DNA of 35,877 bases from Bacteroidia bacterium (GTDB lineage Bacteria > Bacteroidota > Bacteroidia > JAIBAJ01), in contig JAIBAJ010000024.1 of assembly GCA_019695265.1 (NCBI GenBank), positions 1 to 35,877 on the forward strand, given 5' to 3'. This document shows, piece by piece, positions 33,369-35,877 of the stretch. The notes under the pieces are model-generated. The model did not search any database and was not told the DNA's origin. It worked only from the letters and a program-made list of their open reading frames with translations. Position 1 is the stretch's first letter. Every line of letters begins with the position of its first letter. The position numbers were made by a program, and so were the translations under genes.

Positions 33369-34064
33369 ATGATTGGAAATTTGCAAGCACCCCTACACCC
33401 GTCCTGGATGGAGTACATTGGACAGGAATTTGAAAAGCCCTATTTTAAGGAATTAGAAAACTTTTTGAAGGAGGAAGCCAATACCACCGTGTTTCCGCCA
33501 TCTTCTAAAATATTCGCAGCTTTGCAAGCAACTCCTTTTTCTGAAATTAAGGTAGTTATCCTTGGTCAAGACCCATATCATGGTCCGGGACAAGCCAATG
33601 GGCTTAGTTTTTCGGTTAACGATGGAATGCCTCTTCCTCCATCCTTGAAGAATATATTTAAAGAACTGGTGAGCGATATAGGAATTCCTTATCCGACGAG
33701 TGGAAACCTGGAGCCCTGGGCCAGGCAAGGAGTTTTATTGCTGAATGCAACACTAACTGTTCGGGCAAATCAACCCGGGAGTCACCAAAAAAGGGGTTGG
33801 GAAACGTTTACCAATGAAATAATACACCAACTTTCCTTGCATAAACAGGGTGTGGTTTTTTTGCTTTGGGGAAAGTTTGCTCAGGAAAAGCAAGGGCTCA
33901 TCCATGCTCAAAATCACCGAATTCTTATGGCCGCCCATCCTTCACCCTTAAGCGCTTACAATGGGTTCTTTGGGTGTAAACATTTTTCTAAAACCAATGA
34001 TTTTCTGCGTTCCATTGGAAAGTCGGAGATTGATTGGAAGCTAGGAATGGATTTGTTTTCTTGA
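33369..34064 (+). CDS. ung: Uracil-DNA glycosylase (family 1)
   Basis: 231 residues, essentially the usual length. Removes uracil from DNA in base-excision repair. The water-activating motif VILGQDPYHGPGQANGLSFS gives Asp68; LLLNATLTVR gives the uracil-binding Asn124; and the DNA-intercalation loop AAHPSPLSAYNGFFG gives His188. It lies between the small lipoprotein gene (divergent) and mgtE, with 196 bp before the latter, and is probably transcribed alone. Confidence 0.97.
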   Translation: MIGNLQAPLHPSWMEYIGQEFEKPYFKELENFLKEEANTTVFPPSSKIFAALQATPFSEIKVVILGQDPYHGPGQANGLSFSVNDGMPLPPSLKNIFKELVSDIGIPYPTSGNLEPWARQGVLLLNATLTVRANQPGSHQKRGWETFTNEIIHQLSLHKQGVVFLLWGKFAQEKQGLIHAQNHRILMAAHPSPLSAYNGFFGCKHFSKTNDFLRSIGKSEIDWKLGMDLFS

Positions 34065-34206
34065 ACACTTGCCACTGTTTGGTTGATAAACGATTATAAT
34101 TCAGGTTGTTAACACTCCGACTTTTGCAAATAAAGTGAAATAGGACGAGTAAGGATTTTAGCAGAAATATTTCAATTTCTGGGGAACAATTTTACAATTC
34201 AAGTCC

Positions 34207-34214
34207 TACCTTTG
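34207..34214 (+). promoter_or_regulatory. -7 box (TAnnTTTG) upstream of mgtE
   Basis: TACCTTTG matches the consensus exactly and lies 46 bp before the mgtE ATG. No clear TTG is seen at the usual -33 spacing. The predicted transcript would contain an ATG at 34233 that is out of frame with mgtE. Confidence 0.4.
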
Positions 34215-34260
34215 CAACCGCAAAAAAATTGCATGGAACCTCCTCAGCAACCGATAAATT

Positions 34261-35616
34261 ATGCCAATCGAAATTACAGCCCAACTGGTAGAACAGTTGA
34301 GGTCAGCCCTACTAAAGGCTGATCGTGAGGCTGTATTGCTGTTAATTTCCGATCTCCATTCTGCCGATTTAGCCGAAGTCTACAACGAACTACAAGCCCA
34401 TGAAGGCCGGTTCGTATATGCTTGCCTAACAGAAGAGCAAAAAGCAGAGCTGCTTCCCGAACTCGACGAAGATGTTAGGGAAACCTTGCTTTCATCCCTT
34501 TCTGATGAAGAGATTGCGGAAACGGTTGATTTGTTGGATTCCGACGATGCGGCTGACTTAATTGCTGAACTTCCCGAAGAACGCCAGGAAGGTGTATTGG
34601 CCGAAATGGAGGATGAGGAGCAGGCCGATGATATTGCAGACCTTTTAAGCTACGACGAAAATTCGGCCGGTGGTTTAATGGCTACGGAGTTAATTCGGGT
34701 TCAGTTGAAATGGAATGTGGCCACCTGTGTGCGCGAAATGCGCCGTCAGGCCGAAGATGTGAAAGAGGTGTATGCTGTTTATGTGGTAGACGAAAGGGAT
34801 GTATTGCAAGGCCTTTTATCACTGAAAAAGCTCCTGATTACTCCGGTAAGGGCATTGGTAGAAGAAATTTATACCCAGGAAATTATTTCAGTTACTGCTG
34901 ATACTCCTTCCGAAGAGGTTGCCAATATTATGCAAAAGTACGACGTAGTGGTATTGCCCGTTGTAGATGGAGAAGGCAGACTGATTGGCCGGATAACCAT
35001 CGACGACGTAGTGGATGTTATTAAGGAAGAAGCCTCCAAAGACTACCAATTAATGAGTGGTATCTCGGAAGATATTGAACAAACCGATAAGGTTTGGGTT
35101 ATTTCTCGTGCCCGACTTCCCTGGCTGATGGTAGCAATGATGGGAGGAATTATGGCATCGCAAGTTATTGGTCTGCACGAAGAATCCCTGCAAATTCATC
35201 CCGAAATGGCTTATTTTATGCCACTGATAGCTGCCATGGGAGGAAATGTTGGGGTACAATCATCGGCTATTATTGTACAAGGTTTAGCCAATAATACCCT
35301 GAGTCGGTCGGGTATTTTCCAGAAATTATTGAAAGAACTGAGTGTTGGTTTGCTCAACGCCCTGGCCTGTTCCTTGCTGCTGCTTTCTTATAATTTAGCC
35401 TTTCACCATGGATTTGCTTTAAGCGTTACGGTTAGCATTGCTTTGGTCATTGTAATTGTATTCGCCGCCATTTTTGGCACTCTAGTTCCACTAACCCTCG
35501 ACCGTTACAACATAGACCCGGCCTTGGCCACCGGTCCTTTTATTACCACCAGCAACGATATAATTGGCCTCTTTATTTATTTTATGGTTGCCCGGGCCAT
35601 GTATGGGTTAATTTAA
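34261..35616 (+). CDS. mgtE: MgtE-type magnesium transporter
   Basis: 451 residues with the full MgtE plan: an acidic N-terminal superhelical domain (about 1-130, LPELDEDVRETLLSSLSDEE and DSDDAADLIAELPEERQ), a CBS pair (about 135-255, SLKKLLITPVRALVEEI and VVLPVVDGEGRLIGRITIDD), a plug helix and five membrane segments from about residue 285. Selectivity-filter and pore residues lie in AAMGGNVGVQSSAIIVQGLA and the last helices (TSNDIIGLFIYFMVARA). The N and CBS domains sense cytoplasmic Mg2+ in the known family. No Mg2+ riboswitch is apparent in the short upstream region. Confidence 0.96.
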   Translation: MPIEITAQLVEQLRSALLKADREAVLLLISDLHSADLAEVYNELQAHEGRFVYACLTEEQKAELLPELDEDVRETLLSSLSDEEIAETVDLLDSDDAADLIAELPEERQEGVLAEMEDEEQADDIADLLSYDENSAGGLMATELIRVQLKWNVATCVREMRRQAEDVKEVYAVYVVDERDVLQGLLSLKKLLITPVRALVEEIYTQEIISVTADTPSEEVANIMQKYDVVVLPVVDGEGRLIGRITIDDVVDVIKEEASKDYQLMSGISEDIEQTDKVWVISRARLPWLMVAMMGGIMASQVIGLHEESLQIHPEMAYFMPLIAAMGGNVGVQSSAIIVQGLANNTLSRSGIFQKLLKELSVGLLNALACSLLLLSYNLAFHHGFALSVTVSIALVIVIVFAAIFGTLVPLTLDRYNIDPALATGPFITTSNDIIGLFIYFMVARAMYGLI

Positions 35617-35854
35617 GTCCAATCCGGGTTCCTGCCAGGATTAGTGTTTCGAAAGAAAAGATCGATTGTTGCTACCAATGAAATTAAGCCAGACTAAATC
35701 AGTGGAAAATTTGACAAATCGAACTTCTGTAACCCAACGCTGCACCAGAAACCGTTAGGAGGCCTTTATAGCGAATGGACAAAGTGTTTAGTCCAAATTT
35801 ATGCTTATAACAATGGTATAATATTTCCGTATATTCGGGAAAGGCTGGGCTTTT
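35617..35854. other. Intergenic region after mgtE
   Basis: About 240 bp with no ORF, terminator or RNA gene I can support. It runs into the truncated fifth copy of the dispersed element. Confidence 0.5.
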
Positions 35855-35877
35855 GGGGCTTGCACCTCGGGCAACGA
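35855..35877 (+). repeat. Dispersed structured element, copy E (cut by window edge)
   Basis: The last 23 bases begin GGGGCTTGCACC and continue TCGGGCAACGA, matching the first 23 positions of the element on the plus strand, including the TTGCACC and CGGGCAACGA blocks. The rest lies beyond the window. Confidence 0.85.

Noticed and set aside
34233-34322. Upstream ATG frame overlapping mgtE as a regulatory leader peptide
   Set aside because: The frame (starting M-E-P-P-Q-Q-P-I) simply runs on into mgtE out of frame; no conserved feature or attenuator hairpin was seen.

Overview
The window is chromosomal DNA from a member of the Bacteroidota. The evidence is AT-rich sequence, several upstream -7 boxes of the TAnnTTTG type, few Shine-Dalgarno sites, secreted proteins ending in type IX secretion (T9SS) sorting domains, LytTR regulators, and PorT-type and PD40/TPR envelope proteins. 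Gene content does not settle the class. The genes are a mixture of housekeeping functions (nadE, murI, murF, lipA, ung, glutamate dehydrogenase, mgtE) and envelope or secreted proteins. No tRNA, rRNA, CRISPR array or transposase gene was seen.

Layout. 1-680: 5' part of a minus-strand CNNM/DUF21-CBS membrane protein that runs off the left edge. 806-7371: plus-strand signalling operon with a MORN-repeat secreted protein, a very large eight-PAS histidine kinase that overlaps it by 4 nt, and a LytTR response regulator, closed by a strong terminator. 7944-14631: minus-strand block with a secreted Kazal-like protein, nadE preceded by a PorT-like beta-barrel gene, a TPR/PD40 envelope protein, a UbiA-like membrane protein and a second MORN-repeat protein. 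14729-21401: plus-strand block with murI, an ECF sigma factor with an unusual leader, an FAD oxidoreductase/SDR pair and a T9SS subtilase. 21421-29280: mostly minus strand, with a YD-repeat-like secreted protein, a T9SS protein carrying a lysyl-oxidase domain, murF, an alpha/beta hydrolase and glutamate dehydrogenase. 29768-35616: an orphan LytTR protein, the operon barrel protein-lipA-glycosyltransferase, an OsmC protein, a small lipoprotein, ung and mgtE.

The most striking structure is not a gene. A GC-rich intergenic element of about 155-167 bp occurs four times in full (7594-7757, 18537-18692, 22484-22645, 27621-27787) and a fifth copy is cut by the right edge (35855-35877). Copies lie in both orientations with no constant relation to their neighbours. 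Several predicted helices change sequence between copies while keeping pairing, so the element appears to be selected as a folded RNA or a folded single DNA strand. One arm has a conserved base but an unrelated 34-37 nt interior in each copy. This is the best candidate here for an undescribed system.

Other points of interest are a bacterial lysyl-oxidase-like protein that keeps the copper histidines and both residues that form the LTQ cofactor in animal enzymes, and a sigma-factor gene with a strong Shine-Dalgarno site inside a duplicated leader, which is unusual for this phylum.
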